Assembly: GCA_947683625.1 (NCBI GenBank)
Contig: CANTUR010000844.1
Span: forward strand, 170,213-234,212
Direction: 5' to 3'
DNA from: Mallotus nudiflorus
Lineage: Eukaryota > Streptophyta > Magnoliopsida > Malpighiales > Euphorbiaceae
DNA length: 64,000 nt
This document shows, in pieces, positions 11,089 through 23,713 of the stretch; the stretch's first letter is position 1; every line of letters begins with the position of its first letter. The position numbers were made by a program, and so were the translations under genes. The notes beneath the pieces were generated by a model. It was not told where the DNA came from and searched no databases. It saw only the letters and a program-made list of their open reading frames with translations.

Positions 11089-14000
11089 CTAAAGGGAAGA
11101 GCAATATACATCAGGGATATGAGAAATCTTGTCCCATTCAAAGCCACTCCGCTTAGTTAAACTTTCCTTAAGATCATGAGAACAACCAAAAAACCGAGGA
11201 TTTTTTAATTTGGAGAGACGTTTCATTGCTGCTGCTGTTGGTAGACGCTTCAGATTCTTACACCAACAAATAGAAAGGGATTGAAGAGAAGAAAGGTTCC
11301 CCAACCACTCTGGTAAAGCTTCCACTTGATTAAATCCCTGAATATTCAAAATTTTGAGGGAAGTGAAGTATTGAATTTGATCTGGCAGAGACTTGGTTCT
11401 ATCATTTCCTACCATAATAAGATGTTTGAGATTTTGAAGGACTGAAGAATTGAGATAAGAAAGATCATCCACTCCTCTGAGAAATCACCAACACGTAATA
11501 ACTCCAATCGTGTGAGGCTGTCAAAAATTTCTTTTGGAAAATAACTCAATCTCTCACAGCGTGATATGTGCAAATCAGTAAGACAAGTCAATTTCCCCAA
11601 CTTTTTTTGGAACAGATATCAAGCTTTCACAACCAGATATATCCAAACGAGTAAGATAAGTCAATTTGCCTAACTCTTCCGGAATAGATGCCATACTGTT
11701 ACAATATGATATGTGCAAACGACTAAGACAAGTCAATTTCCCTAACTCTTCCGGAAAAGCCAGACTTACACAACCAAATATATACAAATTCTCCAAAGAA
11801 GTGAATGACTGCAATGCCCTTGTTGGAATACTTGTTAAACTTGAGCACTTATCTATCCTCAAACTCTTAAGAGAAGGGAAGGAGGAATCCATTTCATCAA
11901 ATAAATTATCCAGTTTATGACATCTCATAATTTGAAGTTTGACAAGTGATGAACTCTTGGTTACTCCCAAGTTGGTTAAAGTAGAACAATCTTCGACTCC
12001 CACTTCTTCAAGGCATGGAAATAAATTCTTCAACTCTCTCACCCACAACTTCTTCTGGTGCCCTCCATTCAATTAAATTCTTCATTCCCCATAACCTGAG
12101 AAATTTTAATTTAGGAAACAGCTTCCATCCACTACCATCACTGCCACTGCCATTGATCCCGTAAAACTCATTCCCTATACATTTAACTTTTTCCATCCCA
12201 TATATTTCAAGATATCTAAGATTTGGAAGAACTCCTAGGCTTGGAATTTCTTCAAAGAATTTGCAGTTTTTCAGTTCCAACTGTACTAGACTATCAAGTA
12301 ATTTGAAGCTATTAGAATCACTATCTAGAACTTTCATCTTCATTACCCATGTTGGAAATTTTTTGCCCACATACTTCTCGATTTTTATCTTCTTTATGTC
12401 TGAGTTAGAGTGGAGTCCTTCAAGCACCTCTACATCATTGCTGCAGCTTCCTCCTCTACTCGTGCTCCAAACAAATTCCAGGGCTGTTATTCTCTTTTTC
12501 CCCTGCAGTTTTGCTTTCTCCGCCTCTTCCTTATCTCTAGCCTTCTCAAGCTGTTCTATCCTCAACTCCCCTTTTAGCTCATTCAAGCATTTGAATTCCT
12601 CAATGCTACCTCCCATATCACTACCCACAACGAACATTGGCAACCTTTCAAGACCGGATAACCTCCCCAACCCACTTAGCATCTGCCAATCATAGCTAAA
12701 TTCAATATGCTTCAAGCTTACCAGATTCTTCATTTTCTCTCTAGGAAGCTCTCTAAGTGACTTGCAATGGAGGAATCTGAATGTTTGTAGACTATAAAGC
12801 TTGGTGATGGACTTAGGCAACGCTTTGAGTTCAGTGTCTGACACGTCAAGATATGCCAAGTGTTTCCACTTACCAATTGAAGATGGCAACTCTACAATTC
12901 CTGAACCTGCTAACTTTACACTCCGCACATTTTTGAACTTCCACAATTTATCAGACACAACATCCTTCTCTAGTAAGAATACAGTACGCAACTTCGTAGC
13001 ATCATCTTTTAGAGCTGCCACTACTTTTTTCACATCTTCACTATCCACATTAACACGTCGTATGCATGACTGCACCTTGTGAATCGCCTTTTGAATAGCT
13101 TGAGAATCGTTTTTTGAATGGCTTTCTGAAGTTAATATTTCAGACTTGGAAAGGGACACTGCAAGATCATGCACAAGATCGTGCATCTTGCATCCTACAA
13201 TATTACCTAATCTATCCTTTTCTACATCTTGTAAAAAGGAGTTATAAAGTAAGGCATTAAAATACCCGTCCCCCACATCCACTTGTTATTTTTAACAATC
13301 CCCACATCCACATTGGGTGGCTCAAGAAAACCTTCAGCCAACCAAAGTTGAATTAATTCCTCTTTTTCTTATCAGAATATTTTTTGGAAAGATAGAACAG
13401 TAAACAAAACATGGTTTCAAACATGAAGGCAAGTGATTAAAACTCAACTTCAATATATACTTCACATTTTCCTTTCCATCCACTGCATTCAGAACTTTAC
13501 TATTCTTAATGGACAACCAAGCTTCCTTTTCTCTCTCAGAATTCAACATCCCACCCAAAGCTTTTGCAGCTAAAGGTACTCCTTTACATTCTTTTGCAAT
13601 TTTCTTTCCAATAGTCACCAGCTCTGAAGGGATTGGCGCTCCTTCGTTTGCATGCACTTGTCTTTCAATAATGGACTAGAAATCTTCATCAGACAAGACA
13701 TTCAAATTATGCATGTACTGAGTAGAAGTCCTCACTGCAGATGCTACTCCCTCACTGCGAGTAGTCACTATGATGGCATTTCCATTCTTCCCACAAATTG
13801 TCAACAAACGTGTCTTTAGGTACTCCCAGTCCTTCGAGGCATCATCCCACACGTCATCAAGAATAAGTAGGAATTTCTTGTTCTCTAGCTTTTCTACGAG
13901 CTGGCTAAGGATTGCATCCTTGTTGGTCAACCCCCCCATGTCTCCGCGGAGACATTGCAACACTTCTTCAAAAATTTTTTGTTCAGAAAAATCATCGGAA

Positions 14001-14709
14001 ACACAAATCCACATTATTTTTTATCAAAAAGCTTTCTAGTCATTGCTTCTTGACAAACTAGTTTGGCCAAGGCAGTCTTACCAAGACCGCCCATGCCCAC
14101 GATGGGAACCATGGTAAGCACCTATTCGTCACAGGAGCAACTCAGCAAGTTTACAATTTTAGAGACCTCTCGGTCCCTCCCTACAACTGGATTGTCAAGT
14201 ATTGAGTCTGTCTTTCGCTCCAAGCCAATCTAAGGGACTGCGCTATCTCTAGATGATGAGACTTGAAGTTCAAGAATCATAACAGCTTCATTCTTAACCT
14301 CAGCCAGGGACTTATTCATATTCTTAACTCTGTTCGCCAGTTTGATATGCAATGCAGTCTTTTTAGCATAACGAGTGACTTTGGAGAATGGATTAGAGCT
14401 GCTTACCTCCGCTCTTTGTTGATCTTGCATCTCCACCTTTCGACGAAGATTCTCATAGCCCAACTCATCAAACACATCTTCAGCATCGTAGGCTACATCT
14501 TTGAGCTTCTTGAGCCAAAGCCTGACAGGTTCCTTTTCGATGTGCTGCTTCTCAGCACATTGTAGCCGATCACGAATCATGGTGAGCGATTGTTGAAGCT
14601 CCTTGAGATCAATACTGAGATTCCAGGCAAGAGTGATTTCAGTAGTCATGAGTGAAAGCACCCTTGACAGAGCTTCTTCCACCACAAAACTGAGGGCAGT
14701 CTCAGCCAT
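11089..14709 (-). pseudogene. CNL resistance gene copy 2, broken
   Basis: Full-length in extent but not in frame. The start ATGGCTGAG at 14709 gives a coiled-coil block (14230-14709) with LKKLKDVAYDAEDVFDELGY, ended by an in-frame TAG. P-loop GMGGLGKTALAK lies near 14070-14100, after a second stop where the intact copy has CAG. A small insertion near 14010 shifts the frame just before MWICVSD. Kinase-2 and RNBS-B are in 13676-14014 and GVPLAAKALGG in 13334-13657. MHDLVHDL and most LRRs are in 12008-13282, with further LRRs in 11575-12072, 11409-11600 and 11089-11472. At least six lesions separate these blocks. Key motifs are all still visible, so it decayed later or less than copy 1. The flanks are paralogous to those of the intact gene. 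Confidence 0.93.
11500..11810 (-). repeat. 72-bp LRR units in CNL copy 2
   Basis: Units of about 72 bp, each coding for one 24-residue LRR of the form PEELGKLTxLxxLxIxxCxx, follow each other with boundaries near 11579, 11651 and 11723. The intact copy has two to three such units (32530-32700) and copy 1 about one (640-700), so the block has expanded or contracted by whole repeats. Confidence 0.7.
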
Positions 14710-15641
14710 AATGGTCAGTTGATTCTCAGAAGGTTCAGAAAGAAATAAATATTGGTTAATGAGAAGAAAATTGAAGATGCAGAGAATGGTGAATGTTATG
14801 TGAGGAGCAATCAGTTAAGCGATAAGTTTTTGTTTCATATGAATATGATTATGGTTGACTTAACTCCTAGCAGACAAAAGGGACAGAGTAGATGTGCTTC
14901 TTTCTTGAAGTAGGAGTTGGATCGCTCTGAAGTATTTATTTTTATAAATATAAGACAAAGGAAATAGTAAAATATAACAGTATTGGGTTGGGTACTTCTA
15001 AGAAAAGAAATGGCAAGATATGGTTTCCATTTGTTTGATTATTTAAAGACTGAACAACAACTTATCCTGTTGTTTATTAGTTTTTCTTTTTTCTTTTTTC
15101 TTTTTTGAATTATTGTTTAACAAATTGGGAGATATTTGCAATGTGATATAGAAAATAGGATTAACATAAAAGAAACACAAGACATAGGGTTGCTCTTTGG
15201 TTAAGATAACACAAAACTTTAAGTAAAGAGACTACATATATAAGACAAACAAAATAATCTGAATTCGTAATACAATTAATTAAGTGACAATTAAAACTTT
15301 ATTAAATCCGAATAATCTAATCTAGTGGTATTTTTTTAACCCCTCTAAATAGTCTTTCATTAGATATGAGAATTTTTACATAAATACCTAAGAGCATATG
15401 TCGTCTTTTTTAAAATATCTCCATTTTTCATTTATTATTAATATATCAAAAATTTTATAAATATATATCTCTCTATACTCGAGTGGAACTGTGGAAATGA
15501 AGAGCCATTTGATAAGGCAATTGCTTTTGAAAGATGCCAACTGCGGCTTGTAGTCCAGTAGACCTGGGTTTGGCTCCGCAGATGTAAGCTGTTTTTCTTT
15601 TTATAATTTATACATACATTGTCCATGGGATTTTGTTACAG
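14710..15641. repeat. Duplicated CNL 5' flank, unit B
   Basis: No gene. 14710-15140 matches the 5' flanks of the other CNL copies and should hold the ancestral promoter of copy 2, although I cannot point to a TATA box or start site. 15150-15600 matches 36040-36240 and the split host pieces 42530-42723 and 52277-52492. Confidence 0.7.
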
Positions 15642-16180
15642 AAAGGTTCTAGTCCTGCTCCAATAAAGACATTAGATGGTCAATATAGGTTGTTTAGCAA
15701 CATTGCTGTGCTGTTTCTTGGCGGTGCTTGTGATCGCGAAGCATTAGCATTAGCACTCGGGATGTCAAGCAATCTAAAGGCGAACATTACATTACTAAGA
15801 ATTAATCCAAGACAAGATGGTGATAAAGGATGATCAATGGAGGTGACAAGGAGCTAGATGAGCTATTGATCAGAGAATTTATGGACAGGAATGTTAAGGA
15901 TGATTAGTTAAGTGCATGGAAGCTTTGGCGAGCAATAATTTACGAATTTTCGAAGTAATTAGATCACTAGAGAAGGGCTTGGAAAACAATTATAGTATTC
16001 TTATTGTAGGAGAAAATCCAACCAACCCACAATTCAAAAAGAAATGGTGTAGGGTATTGAAAATCTAGAGTTAGGTGTTATTGGTGATATGTTTGCTTCA
16101 GAAATTGAGTCTAGGCTTGCCTGGTAGGAATACATCAGTTTCAGTTATACAACATTGGAGAAAACCTACTGATAATATGC
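15642..16180 (+). pseudogene. CHX cation/H+ exchanger C-terminal fragment B
   Basis: After an AG at 15640-15641 the sequence encodes LFSNIAVLFLGGACDREALA, matching the CHX C-terminal block normally of the form FxGGxDDREALA. Frameshifted pieces follow: SILIVGENP, then ELGVIGDMFASE (about 16070-16100), the usual ELGxxGDxLAS block near the CHX C terminus. There are at least three stops and two frame changes. The order of blocks agrees with a CHX tail. Together with 7490-8782 it shows that a whole CHX gene once lay next to the CNLs. Beyond 16190 no coding sequence remains. Confidence 0.75.
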
Positions 16181-16950
16181 ATAAGGATTCAAGATATTGT
16201 AAGAATGATATACTTGAAGATATTGTAGAATGAAATTCATTTTGTTAGCCAGTTGCATCTCCAAATATTTTATTCTCAAAAAAAAAAAAAAATTTATTCT
16301 TTTTAAATTGAATTAAATGCCATTTTTTCACATTAGACTTTATTTTTTACTTTTTTTTTAATTTAAAAAATATTATTTTTTCTTTCACTTATATATACTA
16401 AAATTGAAAGTAAAATATACAGAATAATATAAAAAATAAAATAACATAAAAATTGAACCATTATTAAAAATAAAATAAACTAAAAATTTTTTAATTACTT
16501 TTCAAATTTATATGAAAGAGCGAAAATATATATGCAATTTAATTAAAATAAAATAAAATAAAATAAAAATTTAGTTAATATAATAAAAAATTAAAATAAA
16601 ACAATTTGTTAATAATAAAAAATAAATTTAACTAAAATCATGAAATAAAAATTAAATTCAACCACTATAATTAATAAAATAAAATATTATTTAATCTTTC
16701 TAGTTTAGTTTGACAAATAAGAAATAATTTTTAATTTATAATAATTTTTAAAAGAATTAATTAGAAAAAAAAAGAAAATAAATTTTAATATAAAAGAAGG
16801 ACATTTAAATCTATTTACTGTTTAATGTACATTTTAATCTATAAAATCTGTTAAAAATACCAATTTAAAAATTTTTACTGATTCAAACACTTAATTATTA
16901 AAAAAAATTAGTTCAAATACAAAAAAACAAAAATCGAAAATTTTGAACGT
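16181..16950. other. AT-rich non-coding stretch
   Basis: Low-complexity A/T sequence with oligo-A and oligo-T runs. I see no gene, repeat ends or paralogue elsewhere in the window. Confidence 0.6.
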
Positions 16951-17480
16951 GGTAATTGTATTTATGAAGATATAAGAACGTGGCCAGTCCAACATACACG
17001 TCTAAGTCCATATACAAGAAACTTCTTAGCGCAAAAATTACCTCAGACGCCGATAACCTCTAATTCTAAAACAACATGGAAATGGTCCCAAACATTTTAA
17101 GCATGGAGCTCCCAAGCAGGTGGAAGAGATAAATCGAATCCGCCGCTGGGATGATAGAGTTCACCATAAATTCCTTTGTAGCGGTCACAGCCTCGGCAAG
17201 AAGGAGCTGCACAAATAAGAAAAGTTTAGCAAAGCCATTCAATTCCATGCAAGGCAGATGATTGACAACAGAATTTTGGAGAGGGATAAGCAGAACCAGC
17301 AGTTTTAGGCTTGGCCTTGAAGTTCAAATATTACTAAGCGTTTCAAAGGCTCCACATCCCCATAGTCTGTCGCCTGACAATTAAGTAACAAATAATTAAT
17401 TAGATATCAAGGGACAATGTCAACGTAAGTTCTCTGTTCTCTGAAAGCTAAAGCCAGGCTTTATAAAAGGTTCTCAGAAC
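16951..17480 (-). other. Duplicated block with a conserved 60-codon frame, copy 1
   Basis: 16970-17400 is paralogous to 62262-62740. On the minus strand both copies keep an ATG-to-stop frame of exactly 60 codons (17066-17248 here), MELNGFAKLFLFVQLLLAEA at the start and FGTISMLF at the end, hydrophobic and signal-like. The two proteins differ at about nine positions with no indel. I recognise no family. It may be an exon relic or chance; the plus strand here lies upstream of P450 copy B. Confidence 0.4.
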
Positions 17481-17519
17481 TTACAGATGTCAAGAGAACA
17501 GAACTGAAAGAAGCCACTG

Positions 17520-18176
17520 TTTCTGAGAGGTGAGAACGATGACCCTTTGTAAGAAGAGGTGATTCTTGGTATTTTCCTATCTCTCATTGTGGCTAGTCAC
17601 TATACTGCATCAATTCTTATGACCCTCCTGGTGAGTTACCTTTCCAGGGATGCTGAGGTCTCGAACAAGGTTCTTGAAGGTAATGAAAATATAAAACCAT
17701 GTAGAAATTTTCATTCAGCTTTCGATCTGATTCTTAAACATCTGCTTTGGTGTTTATATTATAGAGCAAATGGAAGTTGTCAGAGCCAAAAGGTGTAGCA
17801 ATCAATTTGAAGGACTCACTTGGAATGAAATGCAAATGATGAAGTACACATGGAGGATAGCTGAGGAGTTCATGATATTTTATCCTCCAATTTTTAGCAA
17901 CTTTCGACTCACAACAAGAGCTATTAGCTTTGATGGATTTTATACTACCAAAGGATGGCAGGTATAAATTAATCAATTAGCCATTGTGTTTAATTCAAGT
18001 ACATAAAATTCAAAGGCAACCAATGTGTTAGTAGTTGAATCTTGACTCTTTGAAACACAGCTGCTATGGGTGGCTTCTTGTACACATATGGACAACGACA
18101 TTTTTGAATCTTAGCTCGATGCTTCATCGAAAACTTTCCCTCGGTTCACACACGTACCATTTGGAGCAAGGCCAAA
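17520..18176 (+). pseudogene. Cytochrome P450 fragment, copy B
   Basis: Exon one (about 17520-17679) contains ENDDPL, a stop, then GIFLSLIVASHYTAS, a degraded I-helix where A/G-G-x-D/E-T-T is normal. A GT-AG intron (17680-17764) follows. Exon two (17765-17961) gives EQMEVVRAKR, KYTWRIAEEF with the K-helix ExxR lost, and FDGFYTTKGWQ. After intron 17962-18060, exon three begins LLWVASCTHMDN and reaches the heme region (VPFGARPK). There it is cut by the LTR fragment that begins at 18187. The order of motifs fits plant CYP85-clan P450s. It extends further 5' than copy A, and the two copies overlap in exons two and three. Confidence 0.8.
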
Positions 18177-18186
18177 GATATATAAT

Positions 18187-18673
18187 TGATACCTCGTATT
18201 CATATTCCTATTCATATTCCTATCTTAATAAGGATTCTTTCCCTTCAAGATAAAAGAATCTAAATCCTCAAATAAAAAGGAAGCTATATTATTCTCAATT
18301 AGGAAGATTACAAAGGAAGTTTACTTCTCTCTTAATTAAGACAATCCTACAAGTACAATGAATCCTATTCCTAAGAGATTTATATATAATCTTTTCCCTA
18401 TAAATACATTTTATGATATCTCATGTCATTCATTCATTTAGCTCCTCATTCTCATCATTCAACATCATGACATCATTCTATATCAAGACATCACTCCATA
18501 CAAGCAATCATCCAACATTGTACATCCTTATTCTATTCTATTATATTTATTCGTTTTATTATATTTTTCTCTATACCAATACCGACTTAAGCTTTGGAGT
18601 GTACACTGCCCCTTCACCCAATTCTAATTGTTGATGCAGGTTCCACAACAAGAGATTCGATTTGGAGTTATCA
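18187..18673 (+). mobile_element. LTR of a gypsy-type element, truncated (with primer binding site)
   Basis: The 487-bp segment starts TGATAC and ends GTTATCA. It is followed directly by AGTGGCACTGTCTGTGGAA (18674-18692), close to the primer binding region AGTGGCGCCATCTGTGGGAA of the Tat element at 51870. It inserted in the heme exon of P450 copy B. A TATAAATA box at about 18399 suits an LTR promoter. No gag or pol follows, and 18693-19171 holds nothing I recognise, so only a 5' end remains. Confidence 0.65.
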
Positions 18674-19171
18674 AGTGGCACTGTCTGTGGAAAAACCTAG
18701 CTCTTTTTATTTGCTTCTGAATAAAATAACAAAGAGTTAGGCACAATCAAATTGAATTTCGAGTATGATTACTTACTGGGAACCTAGCTCAATGACTCAA
18801 ATATGCAACTAAACCAACAGTTTTCTTGAACCTATCCATGCAAAAATTAATTCAATCATCGACTTTCATGTTTTTTGATTGCATCAAGGTCATGGCTGAT
18901 AGCCCTAATTGATGGGATGAGATAAGCAATGCATGAATATATCTAGAGTATCCTTTTCGAATTGAACTTGGATTTTTCTTTAAGCTTTAATTTCAGGCAA
19001 ATTCCATTATTTGTCACTCGATAATTATTTAAAAAAGCAAAGAGTAATGATCTTAAGGGCATAACCTCACCAAAGACTGTCAACATCTTGGTACAAGCTT
19101 TACAAACAGCCAATATGCACATAATTTTGTTGAAAAGATTTTATGGCATTGCATATTGGGATAGCATAAGC

Positions 19172-21025
19172 TGTCATGACCCGAACCCAGGGTACATGAC
19201 CGACACTAGGGAATGGGAAAGCATAAAGCTACTGAATCCTATAGTAAGCCTTAAAAGAAAATATGGAATTTAAAAAAAAACTTTGAAACCTTACAATAAA
19301 TATTTAAATTACAATGCACATTATCAAATTGATTTTTCTTAATATACTTTAAACCATAGCATTGTAGTACATAATGTAAATAAACATCAGTTATACAATA
19401 TCATAAGTACATGATACTTCCAAATAAAATATTCAGTTAAACAGTTTTCTCTACTGCAGTATACAAAAGTAAACACAACATAACTAAGTAGATCTACGTA
19501 GAATAGCCCGTGATGATGCTACACGACGAAGAAAAGTAGGCCTAACGGAAAAGTCCAAAACTCCTGAAAAAAATAAATTGATGGGAGTCAGAGTTTACTG
19601 AGTAAGTTAATAAAGAGCTATACGGTTTGAAAACTGCATAGATGTAGCAAAAATAATTTATAATATATATACATATATAGCTCTTGAAAAATCTCGGTAG
19701 AACCTTAAACCCAATTCTAAACGGCTAACTGGGCCCACTTAATCCAACTAGATTGCCGGTCCCCGAGAGCAGAGGTATCAACCGAGACACCACGCCGCAG
19801 TCATCCACTTAATCCAAACACATGGCACTGGCGGTTCCCGAGAGCTAAGGCATCCACTGAGGCAACTCCATATCATTGGTGGTCCCTAAGAGCAGAGACT
19901 TCCACCGAGGTACCCGTCCTAGTTTATAACCACAAGTCACACATGTTTTGGATCCATCTTTCAATCTCCACCATGTGCACACGGTCCTGGTGAAACCCAC
20001 TAGATAATCCGTTCTACCAAAATTTCTCAAAATAAATTTTGAAATAAATAAATAAATAAATAAATATATTGCAATGAAAATTTTCGATAATGTAAACAAT
20101 ACTAAAAATCTGAGCACATGCAATTTTAAAGAAAACACATGCATAGGTCAATTTATTAACTTACAGGATGAGCGAGATGACTGACGACTGCGGATCTGCC
20201 TTAATCCAGAAGTTTCCGCTCCGGAACTCTCTAATAAAAATAACATATTTATTTTTTTTTTTGAAAAAATCATACTTATGGAATAAGAAGGGAAATTAAT
20301 AAAATTATGAAACTTTAGAATGACTCGGAAAAAAACCCGGATAAGACTCGAGAGATTATAATACCTTAATTTAAGCTAGGAAATTATGGAAGATGTCACG
20401 TTTTACGAAAAAATCTATCAAAATTTTGACAGAGTCTCCCCTATAAAATGGACATCTCTCTACTGTAGGTAGAGTCATTCCTGCATAGAAAAACGCACTT
20501 CTAGTATTCATACTCAACCATACTCGGGTCGGCTCTCCAATACTATACTTAGCCCGACCGAGTTCACAATCCAACCAAACATCACAATTTAATTGTTATT
20601 AATAAAATTCACATTTAATTACTTAAATAGTTTAATTATACAATAAAATTAATTTAAAAACCATTTTAGTACCCAAAATAATATATAATATATTATTTGA
20701 AAATAATTTTCAAAAATTAGTATTAATTAGTCAAAAATAGTAAATAATTTGTAAAAATCCTTTTAATTCCTTAAATATTATTAAAACCAACTACAATATA
20801 TTATTTAGCTATAATTAGCAAAAAATTACATTTTTACCCCTATAATACAAAAATATACATAATATACTATTATTACTCAAAAATTCCCTAAAAATTATAC
20901 AAATGCATAAAAATTATTTTCTCAACATACAAAATACTATTTTTCAAATAAAAGGAAATCATTGCTATTTCTCAAACTAGTTCAATTTTCACACCTAAAA
21001 TTCACATGAGGTTAGCAGTGCTACA
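19172..21025. mobile_element. Possible solo LTR or non-autonomous element
   Basis: The stretch begins TGTCATGACCCGAACCC and ends GCAGTGCTACA, giving TG...CA ends 1854 bp apart. It has no coding capacity. Inside are degenerate repeats of a GAGCAGAGGTATCAACCGAG-like block (19750-19915) and an (AAAT)n run at 20040-20066. Neighbouring sequence gives no clean target duplication (ATAAGC against TACTG), so the boundaries are an inference. Confidence 0.4.
19750..19915. repeat. Degenerate tandem repeat, about 60-70 bp units
   Basis: Three diverged units carry GGT(C/T)CC(C/T)(G/A)AGAGC followed by CA(A/T)CC(G/A)(A/C)(G/T)G-like text at about 19755, 19830 and 19880. Confidence 0.55.
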
Positions 21026-21057
21026 TACTGAATTTTGACAAAGCATTAACAACTTAC

Positions 21058-21190
21058 ACTTTCATTTGCCACTCTCTCCTTTTCTTCAAGTTCTTTAATT
21101 CCACGCATTCTATTGACTAGTTCTTTTGACTGAGTCTCTACATGCTCTTTAAGTAAATGCACCTTTACCCTTAACACAGTGACATGGAAC
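21058..21190 (-). pseudogene. Coiled-coil exon resembling At3g49055-type proteins
   Basis: The minus strand encodes VHLLKEHVETQSKELVNRMR and then IKELEEKERVANESV, a charged heptad pattern. It ends in a good donor site (GTAAGT). From memory of the family this is most like a plant coiled-coil protein of unknown role annotated after Arabidopsis At3g49055. A single exon is visible. The neighbouring open frame at 22097-22324 on the same strand does not clearly belong to it. Confidence 0.45.
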
Positions 21191-22861
21191 ATAAAAAGAG
21201 AAATATCTGGTAAGTACATGATAAATGATATAGATTTGCTATTGATAAGTTGCCTTATGAGTTTATCATAATCCACATACAAGGTGAAATAAAATATATA
21301 AAAATATAAAGAGGAAAAAAAACTCATAGAGGGATGTTTGTAATACAAGACAACTATGAATGAACTGTTCTAAAGGTAAGCTTGCAGAAAATAGAAGATT
21401 TTAGTAGTTGAAATCTATTGTTAAGAATTGCAAAGTAGAACTAAGAAAAAAGACTAGAATTCATACTAAAACATGAAAATCATACCTAAGTTTGGCAGAT
21501 ATCCTTGTATTTTTCTTTTCATCACTTTTTACAAAACTGAGAAACTAAAGAATGCCATTGTTTATATTTTATACTTATTCTCCTCATTCCATCTTTTTTT
21601 ATCATTCCTAATTCTTCACCTCTTTTATTTTTCCTCCTCATTGTATCTCTTTTTTTTTTTAATCTATAATATTCTTGGATTAAAACCATAAATTATGTAC
21701 ATAAACATGCATCATCAAACCTTTAAATTGGATTAAACTGATGTATCAAATTTTAGGTCAACAATCATATCTAACATACAATGCACTTTTAAGCCTTAAT
21801 ATTGACCTTATTTTTGAAAATTTTCTTTCTTTGAACAAAAACATTACATCTTTGAACTCACAAATAAAAAACTGTCTACTTTTTCACATCTTCTCCATGA
21901 TTTCAATAGAAATGTAAATAAATGAACCTAATAGAATTCTCCAAAAAGAAAAAATGCTAAAGATTCAGTCATGATATCACAAATTAGATCCTATACTATA
22001 CATCACAAACCACACCAAACAAAAAAAAAAAAAACTCAGGGAGCAAATGAAAATCCAGAAAAGAAAAAGCTTAAGCCATAAGAACAAGAACATGCATTAA
22101 GAAAGAAAAAAGAAATGAGGTGAAGAGAATATAATGAAAATGAGGTTACTACTATCATCGATAAAGAGAAGCTTTATGAGGAAATCGTAATCTACTCTAG
22201 CTTTTGCTAGTAGAGCAACCATTGAAATTAAAATCAAAATGAAACAATCAACATTCTTTATTATTGTTATCGTTTCCTCAATCCTACACTCCTCTTCTTC
22301 TGTTACTTGCAATTCATCAATCACAAAGTATGCAAGGTTTATGGAGAGAGGTTAAGGATAATCATCTTCAATCAGAATTGAAAAAGTAGTAGTTTCTTCT
22401 TCAAATTGGAGTTTCAATTTGAAAAACAGTGTTGAACCCTAATCACGTAGGAAGTAAAGAAAAGGAAAAATTAAGATGAGAAAGGTTGGAAAAAATTGAG
22501 TTACCATTGAATTGATTTGAACAAGAGTAACTAAAAATGAAAAGCTCATGAGCTTTCTTCATTAATCCAGTTTTTCTTATGTAGTTGACTAGCTTCAGCA
22601 GGAGAAAATATGGAAAAGCACCGATAAAGTCATTTTTGAAATATAAAAGAAATGCAGGCCATAAGTGGAAGCGTAAAAATCATTTTTGGAAGATTAAAAA
22701 GTGCGGGACAATAAAAGAAAGGAGTTTGGTTAGACAGGTTATTTTTTGAAAATTTTCTTTTTTTTTTGTAAAAAAAAGAACTATTCATAAAAAGTTAAGA
22801 GGCCATTGATATCCTTTTTACTTTATACTAATGGGCTAAAAGTAAAAAGAGCCAATAATGA
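21191..22861. other. AT-rich stretch without a supported gene
   Basis: Contains poly-A/T runs and short chance frames. The minus-strand frame at 22097-22324 is hydrophobic in its middle and matches no family I know. TTAGGGTT-like sequence near 22435 and pyrimidine-rich text could be a 5' UTR of the coiled-coil gene relic, but nothing decides it. Confidence 0.4.
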
Positions 22862-23713
22862 TTTTTTTTTTTTGGTCGATGGAAATATCAATAGTCCAGA
22901 ATTTTATTCCAAAATACCTCTAAGAGGTAAACCATTACAATCACTTCCTGGTATTCCAAACTTTGACAAAATTAGGACACCTTATTAGGACTACTTCTTG
23001 AGTAGTTTCTTTTATAATCATGGTAAAACTTTGCCTAAACTTGTAAACTACTAAGTTTTTGCATGACTAAGTACATGGAGTGTAAAGAAATGAGTTCCAT
23101 TAAGAAATAAACAAGTAGTCTAATAATATACAAAATAAGGAGGTTCTATAATTTTCTGCAAAATAAAATGAAACTGTCCTCTAGTCAAAAGTTTCTCTCG
23201 CCTCCTCTAGGTTGTCACATCTTATTGTACTATTCATGAGTTCCTAAGTTGTAAGAGCACCTCTATATATTACTTCCTCAAATTGGCTACCTTATTGTAT
23301 GATACATCCTTATAAACTCACCCAAATGATTATGAAAAAGGCCCCCACCTCATGCTAACCCCGAGTTTCCTTTAGAACACCCACCTGTATTGAGCTTCAG
23401 AGAATCTTTAGATGGTGGATTCCAACCAATCAAGCATTGCTTTGTGATATTTCACCACTATAAAACTGTTGAGCATTCTAAGCTTTGTGAACCTCATTCG
23501 CATACTTTCTTAAAAATTGGCCCATAACATGTTGCATATGATTCTGACAATCAAATACATAATTATTTCTCCATTTCCAAATCTACTACACTAAAATAGA
23601 AAATAAAACATTCAGACTACCAGCATAAGAATACTTACAATCAGTGACTAGATTATAGGCGAACCATCTGTGAAGGCTCTAAGTTCTTTGGCGTGAAGCT
23701 TCATCAACCCCTA

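Noticed and set aside
22097..22324. 75-codon minus-strand frame with a hydrophobic middle
   Set aside because: AT-rich, no paralogue in the window and no recognised domain; kept only as part of a non-coding stretch.
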